This document shows positions 17,947 to 27,547 of a stretch of DNA of 64,000 bases, piece by piece. Source of the stretch: CBDCYS01 sp965226245 (GTDB taxonomy: Bacteria; Acidobacteriota; Terriglobia; Bryobacterales; UBA6623); NCBI GenBank assembly GCA_965226245.1, contig CBDDCL010000015.1:3720001-3784000 (forward strand), in the 5' to 3' direction. Under the pieces are notes generated by a model. The model ran no database searches, had not been told where the DNA came from, and saw only the letters and a program-made list of their open reading frames with translations. Both the position numbers and the translations under genes were made by a program. Every line of letters starts with the position of its first letter. Position 1 is the first letter of the stretch.

Positions 17947-18318
17947 AAGGAGATGGATCTATGCCAAGCGATAGTTGTAACAGATCGTGGGGCACGTTTC
18001 AAGCGACCGCCGTCGACCGTGGTAAAGGCGATTCACAGTCGCGCGCCTCGCTGGCGCTGCCGGTGCAGCGTGGCTGGTAGGGGATCGAGGAGTATCCCTA
18101 CCTAGACGAGGCCGCTCAAGCGGGTGAGGAGGCGGTCCAGAAGCTCAAAGCTCCGTCGGTGGAGGCGGGCGCGTATGATCTGTTGTTACATCCGACACAC
18201 CTCTGGCTGAGAATTCACGAGAGTTGCGGCCACCCGACCGAACTCGACCGAGCGCTCGGCTATGAGGCCAACTATGCGGGTTGTGGTTCGCCAAAACTAC
18301 GTAGCCGTTTAGATTGAG
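17947..18318 (+). pseudogene. TldD/PmbA-family metalloprotease remnant
   Basis: One frame reads FQATAVDRGKGDSQSRASLA, then GIEEYPYLDEAAQAGEEAVQ and LWLRIHESCGHPTELDRALG followed by YEANYAG. This is the conserved core of TldD-type proteases, with zinc motif HExxGH. A TAG (18078-18080) interrupts it before GIEEYP, and homology ends at about 18287, where an IS-like end begins. Only an internal fragment survives. TldD/TldE pairs act as periplasmic or cytoplasmic peptidases in peptide maturation. Confidence 0.75.
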
Positions 18319-19030
18319 GTGCTTGCGCCGAAGCTCACTTGACAGCCAAGCCCGCTGTTCGCACATCCTGGTAGCAGTGATTCAGCTGATTTCCTCGCTC
18401 GTTCGACTGCTCCAACTGCTTCTCCCCAGCCGCAGGAGCCTCCCTCTTGAGAATTTTGCTCTTCGTCAGCAACTCGTGGTGTACAAGCGAAGCGTCAAAC
18501 GGCCGCGCCTGCGCCAAACCGATCGCTTGTTCTGGGTCTGGTTGTCTCGCTTTTGGAGCGATTGGCGCTCTGCGGTTGTCATTGTCCAACCCAAGACTGT
18601 CGTGGCCTGGCATCGTCAAGCCTTCCGTCGCTACTGGAGCTGGAAGAGTCGTCGCACCGGGCGCAAGCCTGGACGGCTCCGGCTGACTCACGAGATCCGT
18701 CAGCTGATTCGCAAGATGAAGCAGGCGAACCCGATCTGGGGAGCCCCACGTCTTCACGGCGAAATATTGAAACTGGGCATCAAGATCTCCGAGAGGACCA
18801 TCTCGCGTCTACTCCCAAAGACCCGTAAAACTCCTTCGCAAAGCTGGCGAGTCTTTCTGGCCAATCACGCCGGAGACTTGGTCTCATTGGATTTCTTCAG
18901 CGTCCCGACGATCAATTTCCGTATCTTGTTTGTGTTTCTGGTCGTCGCGCACGACCGTCGGCGTGTCGTGCATTTCAATGTCACGGCCAACCCCACCGCT
19001 TTCTGGGCAGCTCAACAGATGATCGAGGTA
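18287..19030 (+). pseudogene. Integrase-core transposase, 3'-truncated IS remnant
   Basis: The likely start is GTG 18377 (IQLISSLVRLLQLLLPSRRS). It contains LENFALRQQLVVYKR, WGAPRLHGEILKLGI and the first catalytic Asp in LVSLDFFSVPT, then FNVTANPTAFWAAQQMIEV. The remaining DDE residues are missing because homology stops at about 19025, where the tail of another gene begins. The left end (TGTGGTTCGCC at about 18287) abuts the tldD remnant. This element links two unrelated broken genes. Confidence 0.7.
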
Positions 19031-19155
19031 GCGATCGTGAGGGCCGCGTGGTGTTGGTGGCAAGTTCCGAGGGGAAAGTTCTCGGAAAGTCTCACCCGAT
19101 AGCAATTGAGACGCCGAAAGAATCCAAAAGCGAGGTGGCGGCCAATGACGATTAG
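19031..19155 (+). pseudogene. C-terminal stub of the gene upstream of the DUF1549 gene
   Basis: In the frame starting at 19033 about 40 codons (EGRVVLVASSEGKVLG to EVAANDD) end at TAG 19153, overlapping the next start codon. In the intact paralogous set near 30 kb a PPC-domain gene ends in the same overlapping manner, so this is probably the stub of such a gene, removed by the upstream IS. The assignment is by context. Confidence 0.4.
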
Positions 19156-21434
19156 ATGGATCTTCGCCACCGTATCTTTAGTAGCCGTCTCGCTACCCTC
19201 CGCTCGTGCTGTCGGCAGGCCGAAACTCAGCTTTGTTCGTGACGTTGTACCCATCTTCACGATGGCCGGCTGTGCGGGGTCAAACTGTCACGGCTCGATT
19301 CGAGGGAAGGAGGGTTTCAAGCTGTCACTGTTCGGCTACGAGCCGGAACTAGACTACGAAGCCATCACGGGGGCTGACAGCCACCGCATCAATCTCAAGG
19401 AACCGGAAAATAGTCTCATCTTGCGCAAGCCGACGATGCAGGCGGCCCACGGCGGCGGCTTCCGCTTCGCTGTCGATTCGCTCGAATATCGGACCATCCT
19501 CGAATGGCTGCAGGACGGCGCTCCGTTTGACGCCCCCGGCTCGCCGCGAATTGCGGCCCTCTCTGTAACTCCCGAAGAACGTTTGCTGAGCGGCCCGGGC
19601 GATACGGTCCAACTGCAGGCAACCGCAGCCTACACCGACGGCTCCAAGCGCGACGTTACGCGGCTTGTCCGGTACAGTTCGAACAACCCCGACGTGGTAC
19701 AAGTTTCCCGCGACGGCAAGGTAGAGGCATTGCAAGCCGGCGAGACGGCCGTCATGGTCCGGACTCTCGGTAAAGCCGTTGCTGCGGGCTTTGCCGTGCG
19801 CGCTGGTCCTCCGCCCGACAACTATCCGGAAGTCCCTCTCAATAACTACATCGACGAGTTTGTCTTCTCGAAACTGAAGAGACTCGGCATCATCCCGTCG
19901 CGGCTGTCCACAGACAGTGAATTCCTGCGGCGGGTTTACCTTGACGTGATCGGGCTGCTTCCTGCTGAAGAAGAGGCTGTTGTGTTCCTCGAGTCAACGG
20001 ATCCCACCAAGCGTGCGCACATTATCGACGACCTTCTCGAGCGCCCCGAGTTTGCCGAGTTTTGGGCGCTGAAGTTTTCCGAACTCTTCGGTGCGGTAAC
20101 GCGCGAAGCCGGAGCGAAGGGCGCGCGCATCGTTTATGACTACCTCAAACGCTCGTTTACCAAAAACAAACCCTACGATCGGCTCGTCACCGAGTTATTA
20201 CTCGCCCAAGGTGCGCACTTGTTCGGTAAAGCGCCATCCAGCTTTTGGAACGTCAGTTTCGATAGCAACGCTCCTGACCACGCCACAAACATCAGCCAAC
20301 TCTTCCTGGGGGTCCGGCTCGAGTGTGCCAAGTGCCACAACCATCCTTGGGAGAAGTGGACGCAGGATGACTTCTACGGCTTCGCGGCGTTTTTCGCTCG
20401 GTTAGCGATCAAGGAAGTTTACGAGAACGACGAAAATGCGCACTACTACAAAGAGGAGGGAGTTCGGTCGTACTTGGCCGGCACCCGAAGACGAATGCTT
20501 GGGAGAAGTGGACGGACGGCTTCGCGGCGTTTTTCGCTCGGTTAGCGATCAAGGAAGTTTACGAGAACGACGAAAATGGCACTACTGAGTCGTCGTTCAC
20601 CCGAAGACGAAGGAGCCGGTGACACCGAAGTACTTGGCCGGCGACCACGAGCCCGACGCGCCTGACAAGGACATGCGCGAAGACCTTGCCCGCTGGATGA
20701 CCGCCCCAGAGAATCCATTCTTTGCTCCGACCATTGTCAACCGCATCTGGCAGCACTACATGGGGCGCGGCGTGGTCGAGCCGGTGGACGACTTCCGCGT
20801 CACGAATCCGCCAACCAACCCCGCGCTGCTTGAGGCCATGGCCGAGGACCTCGCTTCCCATGGCTACGACCTGAAGCATATGATTCGCTCCATTCTCAAC
20901 TCACGCGCTTATCAGTTGAGCGCCGAGCCGAACGAGTCGAACCGAAGCGACGAGATCAACTATTCTCGCTACTTCATGCGACGCCTGATCGCTGAGCAGA
21001 TGCTCGACACGATCTCACAGGCGACTGCGGTTCCACACCGTTATCGCGGCTACCCGCCCGGGACGCGTGCAATGCAGGTTTTCGCCGGGGCCCCGGCGTA
21101 CATGCTAGAGACGTTCGGCCGTCTCAACCGCGACATCATTTGCGAGCGCGACGCGAAGCCGCAGCTCACCCAGGCATTGCACTTGATTAGCGGCGACACA
21201 ATTCACGAGAAAGTCCATTCGCCCAAATCGAACATCGCAAATTGGGCCAAAGACACGTCGCTTTCCAACGACCAAGTGATCAAGCGGATCTTTTTGACGA
21301 CGCTGACACGTTATCCAACAGCGGAAGAGCGTGCAGCTGTACACAAACAGCTTCCCTCCAGCGAGCGGCTGGCCGTGTTTCAAGATCTGCTGTGGGCGAT
21401 CCTCAACTCGAAGGAGTTTCACTATAACCACTAG
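19145..21434 (+). pseudogene. DUF1549/DUF1553 protein with N-terminal cytochrome-like and Ig-like domains, disrupted
   Basis: The start at 19145 follows GAGGTGG and gives a signal peptide (IRWIFATVSLVAVSLPSARA). A Cys-rich segment CAGSNCHG, a Big_2-like domain (LSVTPEERLLSGPGDTVQ), the DUF1549 region with CAKCHNHPW and a DUF1553 region (NPFFAPTIVNRIWQHYMGRG to KEFHYNH) follow. Between about 20345 and 20640 the sequence is scrambled: a 62-bp block (20377-20438) recurs exactly at 20517-20578 and the frame is lost. The C-terminal half resumes in another frame at about 20619. The intact paralogue at 27548-29707 shows what is disturbed. The product would be an exported protein of polysaccharide-use gene sets, biochemical role unknown. 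Confidence 0.8.
20377..20578 (+). repeat. 62-bp exact direct duplication inside the DUF1549 gene
   Basis: Units 20377-20438 and 20517-20578 are identical, offset 140 bases, which is not a multiple of three. Smaller neighbouring blocks (GGGAGAAGTGGACG, CACCCGAAGACGAA, TACTTGGCCGGC) are also doubled in mixed order. Confidence 0.85.
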
Positions 21435-21449
21435 ACCGGGGAAGACGCC

Positions 21450-22552
21450 ATGCAAAAGTTCAATCGGCGCGGCTTTTTGAAGATTGGCTCCATAACGCCC
21501 TTCGGCCTTCTACCTTTCGGCGACGTGCTGCGCCTTCGTGCCGCAGCCCCCGCCAAGAACAAACCGAAGATCGACCCCCGAGACATATCGGTCATTCATC
21601 TCTATCTGCGCGGCGGGATGAGCCACCTCGATACCTTCGACATGAAGTTCGAAGGCAAGCCCGAATATCGCACGGCCTTCAAGCCAATCCCCGCCAATGT
21701 CGAGGGGCTCCAAGTCTGCGAACACCTTCCGCTGACCGCCAAGCAGGCCGACAAGTATGTCGTCATCCGGTCGATGACTCATAAGTTCTCTGCTCACGGC
21801 GCAGCCAGAACGTTGTTACTAACAGGTCATGAGTTTCTGCCGACGGTCCAAAGCCCTTCGATGGGCTCGGTCGTTTCGAAAGAACTTGGTCCCCGAAATG
21901 AACTTCCCGCTTATGTGCACATTCCCGGTGCCGAAGGCAACCAGGCGCGGGCCGGGTTCTTGGGCGCCAAATACAATCCCTTCCATGCCGGTAATCCAAA
22001 TGAGAAGAAATACTCGGTGCGCGATCTCGATTTGCCGATGGGCGTCGATTGGGCGCGCATGGAAGGCCGATATTCACTGCTTTCGCTGGCGGATTCGAAG
22101 ATCCGGCAATGGGATACGACGGATGCTTTCGACTCGTTGGACTCCTGCTACCGGACGGCGCTTGATTTGATGCGCTCACCGCGGGCGAAGAAGGCTTTTA
22201 ATATCGCCGAAGAACCCGAGAAACTGCAAGAGCGTTATGGGCACACGGTGAACGGACAAGGTTGTCTGCTGGCTCGGAGACTAGTTGAAGCGGGCGTTCG
22301 CTTCGTAACCATCGCTCGTCAAGGCAATGCCTGGGACCACCACCGCGAAATCTTCCCGAATCTAGGGAACGATTTTCTGCCCGAGTTTGACCGCGCTTTT
22401 TCGACGCTGTTGGAGGACCTTGACGAGCGTGGGATGCTCGATACCACGCTCGTGATCGCAAGCGGCGAATTCGGCCGGACACCCGAAATCAACGTCAACG
22501 GCGGACGGGACCACTGGCCCAACTGCTTCTCACTCGTAATCGCCGGAGCGGG
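21450..22552 (+). pseudogene. DUF1501 protein, C-terminus replaced by IS sequence
   Basis: It opens MQKFNRRGFLKIGSITPFGL, a twin-arginine-like signal, then the sulfatase-like DUF1501 fold: VIHLYLRGGMSHLDTFD, GNAWDHHREIFPNL, ASGEFGRTPEINVNGGRDHW. Homology to the intact paralogue (26242-27537) stops after FSLVIAGAG at about 22552. The frame continues to 22844, but that part is antisense to an IS1634-like transposase fragment. About 60-80 conserved residues are lost. Its position directly after the DUF1549 gene repeats the intact set. Confidence 0.8.
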
Positions 22553-22890
22553 GAGCTCGCTCGAGGCCGCGCACAGGCGGTTGGCGGCCAGCACCAGCAC
22601 GCGATCGGCCAGCCGCGCCTGTCCGCGCGGGGGAGGTCCTTCGAGGCGGTCGAGAATGTCTTCGAGGCCGAGTTGTTGGAAGGCCTGGCGGAGGGCTAAG
22701 AGGCGTCCCCAGGCGGGGGCCTGTTCGGGGGCGGCGAGCCGCTCGGAGTCGACCCAGCGGCGGGGGCGATCGAGCAGCCGGACGAGCGCCTCCAACTGGG
22801 CGCTGAGTTGGTCCTTGCGGCCCGGGCTGACGGCCAGCTGCTGAATCTGGGCGGCGTGATCAGCAGCCGTGAAGCATCTTCTTTTTTCAC
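22553..22890 (-). pseudogene. IS1634-like transposase N-terminal fragment
   Basis: The minus strand encodes AAQIQQLAVSPGRK, LEALVRLLDRPRRWVDSERL, WGRLLALRQAFQQLGLEDIL and RVLVLAANRLCAASSE, as in N-terminal parts of IS1634/IS4-type transposases. It ends exactly where the DUF1501 gene loses homology, so the fragment is the 3' scar of that gene. The catalytic part is absent. Confidence 0.65.
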
Positions 22891-22983
22891 TGATCCTCTT
22901 TATCGTTATCTGCTCTAGTTTGTATCGCCATCGAATTCTTGTTTAGACTGACCTGGGCAACAGCGGTTCTGGCTGGCCTAAAC

Positions 22984-23350
22984 TCACTCTATTCCGAGAA
23001 AGATGGCCGGGTTCCTCTTGGCCATTCGGCCGATCTCCGCTTCGCTGAACCCGTGCTCCTTGAGTTGCTGGAAATAGGCCAGCAGCCCATCGGTATGAAT
23101 CGGGTTCAACACTTGCCCCAGGTCGCTTGACAGGATGGCGTGCTCGGCACCGACTGCCCGCAACGTTTTGACCAAGTCCCCGATCTCGATGTCGCCGCCG
23201 GGAAGCGTGGCATGAAAGGGGTACTCCAAGAAGGCTCCCAGGCTTGCTGCTTCTTTCTGCTGTTCGGTGCTCATCCCGACCGGCGGCAGCATCGGGTGCG
23301 TCACCACCACACGGCCGATTCCCGCCTCTTTCGCCGCGCGCACAAGCAGC
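22984..23350 (-). pseudogene. DUF6282-like amidohydrolase-type protein, 5'-truncated
   Basis: About 120 codons are conserved in character: LLLVRAAKEAGIGRVVVTHP, then GDIEIGDLVKTLRAVGAEHA, ILSSDLGQVLNPIHTDGLL and MAKRNPAIFLGIE at the end. These look like the C-terminal half of a metal-dependent amidohydrolase-fold protein. The N-terminal half is missing. Upstream sequence is a transposase fragment, so the in-frame extension beyond about 23350 is not part of the gene. The family name is tentative. Confidence 0.5.
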
Positions 23351-23444
23351 AGCGATTCGTGATCGTGCCGCCATCGAAACGGGCCACCACCTGGCGCCGA
23401 GAATGGCCGCCGAAGGTGAAGCTGGTTTGGGTACGCTCTGTCAT
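23345..23444 (-). pseudogene. IS1380-like transposase N-terminal fragment
   Basis: From an ATG at 23444 the minus strand encodes MTERTQTSFTFGG, then RRQVVARFDGGTIT, the typical beginning of IS1380-family transposases. It breaks off within about 33 codons at the junction with the DUF6282-like remnant. Confidence 0.6.
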
Positions 23445-23555
23445 GGCAGGGGCCGCTTTCTTGCTGGCTCAAACATCTTGTGATCATTATGTTTATGCCA
23501 AAAAGGGCGACCTGCACTGATGAAGGACGCGGCTCGGAATAGCGGAGTGGTTCAC

Positions 23556-24596
23556 TCAACACACGCGAATCCGCGGTGAGGTTGCTGCTAGAACCCTGCC
23601 TACTCGGTTCGCGGGCGCTTGGGCGGCTTGCAGTTGTTCCAGCAAACTCTCGGTATCCGCCGGGTCCACGGAAATCAGCAGGCCGCCCGACGTCTGGGGA
23701 TCATAGAGCAAGCCGGCGATTTCCCGCGGCACCCGCTCGGCCATCTGAACCGCGCACTCGGCGAAGCTGCGGTTGTTCTTCTGTCCGCCAGGAAACGTCC
23801 CTTGCCGGGCGTACTCAAGAGCCCCGGGGATGAACTCGAACTTCGTGTGGTCGAACTCGAGTCCGACGTCGCTGCCGGAAGCCATTTCGCGCGCATGCCC
23901 GAGCAGGCCAAACCCTGTGATGTCGGTCGCTGCGTGGACCTGGAAAAGTCCCATGGTCTCGCCCGCGGCCGCGCTAAGCATCGTCATTGAATCGACCATG
24001 GCCTGGACGTGATCGCCGGAGGCCAGCCCGCGCTTGAGAGCGGTGGAGATGACCCCTGTCCCGAGCCGCTTCGTGAGCACCAGATCGTCGCCCGCTCGCG
24101 CGCCCGAATTCGTTCGGATCTTGCCCGGGTCGATCATCCCGATTACCGCGTAGCCGAACTTGATCTCGTCGTCGGCAACGCTGTGTCCGCCGATGACCAC
24201 GCAGCCGGCTTCGCTCATTTTCGCCAACCCGCCGCGCATGATCTGCTCGAGAGTTTCGGGATCCCCCTTGGCCGGATAGCAAGCAACCGCCAGCGCCGTG
24301 ATCGGCTTGCCTCCCATGGCATAGATGTCGCTGAGCGAATTGGCGGCGGTGACTTCTCCGAACGTTGCCGGGTCATCGACGATCGGGGTGAAGAAATCCA
24401 CCGTTTGAACCAGGGCCGTGGTTTCATTGAGCAGATACACTCCGGCGTCGTCGGATTTATCAAATCCTACAAGGACGTTCGGATTTACCTGCCGCGGCAA
24501 ACTGCCGAGGACCCGGTCAAGAAGAGCGGGATTGAGCTTGCTCGCTCAACCAGCCGTTTTGACGGTCGTCGTCAGGCGGACTTTGTCTTGCGCCAT
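23556..24596 (-). CDS. selD: Selenide, water dikinase (selenophosphate synthetase), selenocysteine-containing
   Basis: 346 residues from ATG 24596. The first codons give AQDKVRLTTTVKTAG, an in-frame TGA (24548-24546), then ASKLNPALLDRVLG. In this family that site is Cys or selenocysteine followed by xxK, so the TGA is best read as Sec at residue 17. The rest is typical: FDKSDDAGVYLLNE, VQTVDFFTPIVDDP, AANSLSDIYAMGG, GGHSVADDEIKFGYAV, DPQTSGGLL. SelD makes selenophosphate from ATP and selenide for Sec-tRNA synthesis. A gene finder ignoring Sec would start it too late, at a TTG (24500). It is followed by broken genes; no other sel gene is in view. Confidence 0.92.
24546..24548 (-). other. In-frame UGA, predicted selenocysteine codon of selD
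   Basis: The codon sits in KTAG-TGA-ASK. Upstream codons are in the same frame from ATG 24596 and downstream codons continue without another stop. About 30-40 nt downstream is CCG-GGTCCT-CGG, a short stem with GGU in the loop that could be part of a bacterial SECIS; the stem is weak by eye. Confidence 0.85.
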
Positions 24597-24634
24597 AGAT
24601 TTTAATTATGCCATCCGGGAGTCAGGTCCGGAAG

Positions 24635-25936
24635 TTACCGGGAGCCCCTGCGTAAGTGCCTGTCAGCGAAGCGGAGGTACTGTTCCCAGTCGTAATCGGT
24701 CACATCGTGCTTGCCGCTTCGGACGTGGTAGCCGATGGTTTCGCCGAGCGGCTGGTTGACGGCGGGCATTCGCTCGGCGCCCAGTCCGCCGGTTCCCAGC
24801 AGGTGGTAGACCGGATCGGCGTGCTTGGCGGAGAGAAACTCGCCGCGGGGGTCGGCCCATTGATCGTCTTGAGCGCTGGCAACATAAACCGGACGAGGAG
24901 CAATGAGGGCGATCAGCATGTGCTGGTCGAGGGGAAGGGCGGCTTCATTTTCGTTGTATTTGGTGAAGTTGTCGCAGAACCAATGTGGGAATGAAGTATT
25001 GATCCGTTGCACGGTTTCGCCGAAGTGGCGGCGGCTCAAAGCGGCGCCCCCGCAACCTGAATCGTTCGAGATGACCAGCGCGAAACGCGTATCCCGCGCC
25101 CCTGCCCACAGGGAAGCTTTTCCGAGTCGCGAATGGCCGAGTAGCGAGACGCGTTTGTGATCGATGTCGTCGTCCGTCTCGAAATAATCCATTGCCCTGC
25201 TGAGCCCCCACGCCCAAGCGGCGATCGAGCCCCACTCGCCGGGGCCGGGTTTGCTTTGCCCTTCTTTGTAGAAAAGCGGGTGGACGCCGTTCTTGAATCC
25301 GTCGTCGAAGTCCGGGTCGATGTCTCCGTAGTAGATCGTGGCCAGGCCGTATCCATGGGCCAGAATCTTGTCCACGGGCCAGCGGCCGGCGGCGGAGCCA
25401 CGCGAACCCTCGGTCGCGCGGTGATTGACCACGCCGCTTTCGGGGCGATCCCGCATCCATTGAGTAGAAAGCTTGATGCCCGGGTCGGGCTGGACGGAGT
25501 GATTGCCGCCGAAATTGAGTCCGACGAAAGTCGGCGCGGGACCCTTCCGCGAGCGGGGCAGATAGACCAGGATGTCCATGGACGGGCCCTTTTCATCAGC
25601 GCTGAAGTGGACCGTGATCTGTTTGCGCAGGGCCTTTCCGTCGAGCGCCTTCTCGTCGCGATCAAAGAGCTTAAAGGTCATGCCCTTGGGTTTACCGGGA
25701 CTGCGTCCGTAGACTTGCGTTGTGAAGAGTTCCAGGATTTCGGGCCGGCGGCGCTTGTTCCAGGTTTGGGCGTCCTTGACGGGTTCGCCGCTTGCCATGA
25801 TGAGGGGATCGGGCAGGGTGTATCGCGGGACTTTGGACTCGTCGTAGTTGAAGCCCTCCGGTTGGGCCGCTAGGGCGCCCGTAAAGAATAAGGCGACGGT
25901 TACGGCGTGGGTCAAGGGTGTGAGCGTTTTTCTCAT
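24635..25936 (-). CDS. Exported CE15-type glucuronoyl esterase (alpha/beta hydrolase)
   Basis: 433 residues; ATG 25936 is preceded by GGAG at seven bases. A signal peptide (THAVTVALFFTGALAAQP) directs export. The nucleophile motif GHSRLGKASLWAGA (about residues 272-285) is the CE15 GxSRxGK motif; NDSGCGGAALSRRHFGE follows, and the His candidate is in GKHDVTDYDW near the C-terminus. CE15 enzymes cleave ester bonds between 4-O-methyl-glucuronic acid of xylan and lignin alcohols. The neighbouring DUF1501/DUF1549/PPC genes on the same strand would fit a plant-polymer theme, but a gap of about 300 bases separates them. Confidence 0.85.
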   Translation of the reverse strand: MRKTLTPLTHAVTVALFFTGALAAQPEGFNYDESKVPRYTLPDPLIMASGEPVKDAQTWNKRRRPEILELFTTQVYGRSPGKPKGMTFKLFDRDEKALDGKALRKQITVHFSADEKGPSMDILVYLPRSRKGPAPTFVGLNFGGNHSVQPDPGIKLSTQWMRDRPESGVVNHRATEGSRGSAAGRWPVDKILAHGYGLATIYYGDIDPDFDDGFKNGVHPLFYKEGQSKPGPGEWGSIAAWAWGLSRAMDYFETDDDIDHKRVSLLGHSRLGKASLWAGARDTRFALVISNDSGCGGAALSRRHFGETVQRINTSFPHWFCDNFTKYNENEAALPLDQHMLIALIAPRPVYVASAQDDQWADPRGEFLSAKHADPVYHLLGTGGLGAERMPAVNQPLGETIGYHVRSGKHDVTDYDWEQYLRFADRHLRRGSR

Positions 25937-26241
25937 TACGGACTCCGCTTATGTTTTCAGGCTGTGACCGTCAGTACCTGCCTAACTATTGCCTAGCCCG
26001 GGCTAGCCGGAACCGAACAGAGCAGATTTGGCACTCTTGAAAGATTGTTGCGCTTGGCGGACTTGACCCCAGGCTTACGCCTGGGGCTCTGTTCCTGCTT
26101 TCCGAACTTCTGCCATGTTTGGCAAGGATTCAACAATGCAGCCACTAGGCTTTTTCCTCGCAAGCTGTGGCCACGTGCGGAGTCCGTATACAGCGCGAAC
26201 CACAACCCAGGGTCCAGCGCGGCTGCTCCCACACTGACGGA
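25937..26241. other. Intergenic repeat region
   Basis: It contains the 95-bp CCCCAGGC repeat (26014-26109) followed by TTCTGCCATGTTTGGCAAGG and CACTAGGCTTTTTC blocks also seen at 36.3 kb and, in part, at 42.8 kb. No gene is seen. Confidence 0.65.
26014..26109 (+). repeat. 95-bp interspersed repeat with CCCCAGGC hairpin (copy 2)
   Basis: Direct copy of 4086-4180; hairpin CCCCAGGC-TTAC-GCCTGGGG. Confidence 0.75.
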
Positions 26242-27537
26242 TCAGCTCAGTAGGAACTGCAGCGGCTCGTGACCGTCGGGGACCAACCTGACGGGACGTC
26301 CAATGTTGCTGTGGTACTCCTTGTGGTAGTCAATGCCTAACTTCTTGTAGATGGTGGCGATGAGGTCTGGTACCTCGACCGGATCGCTTTTGACGAACAT
26401 GGCGTTCTCGTCGGTCTCGCCCCAGACCCGGCCGCCGGTGATCCCGCCTCCGGCCATCGTGAGCGAGAACGAGTTGGGCCAGTGGTCCCGCCCGGCGTCG
26501 ACGTTGATCTCGGGTGTGCGGCCGAATTCTCCCGTCACGATGACCAACGTCGACTCTAGCATGCCGCGCTCGTGGAGATCTTCGAGCAGGGTGGCGTAGG
26601 CCCGGTCCAATTCGGGAAGGAAGGTGTTGGCCAAGTTGCGGAAGATGTCTTTGTGATGATCCCAGGCATTGAACCCTCGTGAGACGGTCACGAAACGAAC
26701 TCCGGATTCCACCAGGCGGCGCGCCAAGAGCGCTCCCTGCCCCAGAGAAGTGCGGCCGTATTTCTCACGCAGCTTCGCCGGTTCTTCGCCAATGTTGAAC
26801 GCCTTCTTGGCCCTTTTGGAACGCATCAGGTCGAATGCCGTTTGGTAATACGAATCCATCGTTTCTGAAATGCCCGTCGTATCCATGCGACGGAACTTTT
26901 CGTCCACCACCGAGAGTAGGGACCGCCGGTGATCGACGCGCGTCCAATCCACCCCCATGGGCAGATTCATGTCGCGCACCTGGAAGTCGTCTTCATTTGG
27001 GTTGCCGGCGTTGAAAGGGTTGTATCGCGGCCCGAGGAAACCGGCTTTTTCCCAGTCTCCCGTTGCGCCGGGAATCGAGACGACCGGAGGTAACTCGTTG
27101 CGAGGCCCCAGTTCTTTGGCTACAACCGTTTGCGCGGCGGGACTTTCGATCGTCGCCAGGGGACGGTGACCGCTCAGGACCAGGCTGCACGCCGCTTCAT
27201 GCGCTGCTTGCTTGTGCGTCATCGATCGGATGACCACGTACTTGTCAGCCTGCAGCGCGGTTAGCGGCAGATGCTCACAGATCTGGAGCCCCGAAACGTT
27301 CGTGGGAATCGGCTTGAAAAGGCTGCGGTACTTGGAATCGATGCCCGGTTTGGGGTCAAAGGTGTCGAGCTGGCTCATGCCCCCCGTGAGCCACAAGTGG
27401 ATCACGGACAGGTCCCGTTTCGGCGGCTTGGCGGCCGGAGCCTGCGCCCGCAGGCGCAACACGTCTCCGTAACCCATCCAGCCGAACAAGCCCAGGGAGC
27501 CGACTTTCAAGAATGCACGGCGGTCAAAATGTCCCAT
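26242..27537 (-). CDS. DUF1501 family protein, TAT-exported, sulfatase-like fold
   Basis: 431 residues from ATG 27537, which gives MGHFDRRAFLKVGSLGLFGW, a twin-arginine-like signal; the frame is open further upstream inside the previous gene. Characteristic parts are VIHLWLTGGMSQLDTFDPKP, LQICEHLPLTALQADKYVVI, FNAWDHHKDIF, VTGEFGRTPEINVDAGRDHW and the C-terminal YHKEYHSNIGRPVRLV. DUF1501 is common in Planctomycetes and Acidobacteria beside DUF1549/DUF1553 genes; its reaction is not established. It starts 10 bases after the DUF1549 gene ends, so the two are co-transcribed. Confidence 0.88.
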   Translation of the reverse strand: MGHFDRRAFLKVGSLGLFGWMGYGDVLRLRAQAPAAKPPKRDLSVIHLWLTGGMSQLDTFDPKPGIDSKYRSLFKPIPTNVSGLQICEHLPLTALQADKYVVIRSMTHKQAAHEAACSLVLSGHRPLATIESPAAQTVVAKELGPRNELPPVVSIPGATGDWEKAGFLGPRYNPFNAGNPNEDDFQVRDMNLPMGVDWTRVDHRRSLLSVVDEKFRRMDTTGISETMDSYYQTAFDLMRSKRAKKAFNIGEEPAKLREKYGRTSLGQGALLARRLVESGVRFVTVSRGFNAWDHHKDIFRNLANTFLPELDRAYATLLEDLHERGMLESTLVIVTGEFGRTPEINVDAGRDHWPNSFSLTMAGGGITGGRVWGETDENAMFVKSDPVEVPDLIATIYKKLGIDYHKEYHSNIGRPVRLVPDGHEPLQFLLS

Positions 27538-27547
27538 GGTCGCCTCG

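Noticed and set aside
24500..24545. A confident bSECIS element after the selD UGA
   Set aside because: A CCG/CGG stem with GGU in the loop lies at a plausible distance, but the stem is only three pairs before mismatches; it needs a dedicated search.
24009..24605. Long plus-strand frame across selD
   Set aside because: Antisense shadow in GC-rich DNA; the minus strand encodes all SelD motifs.
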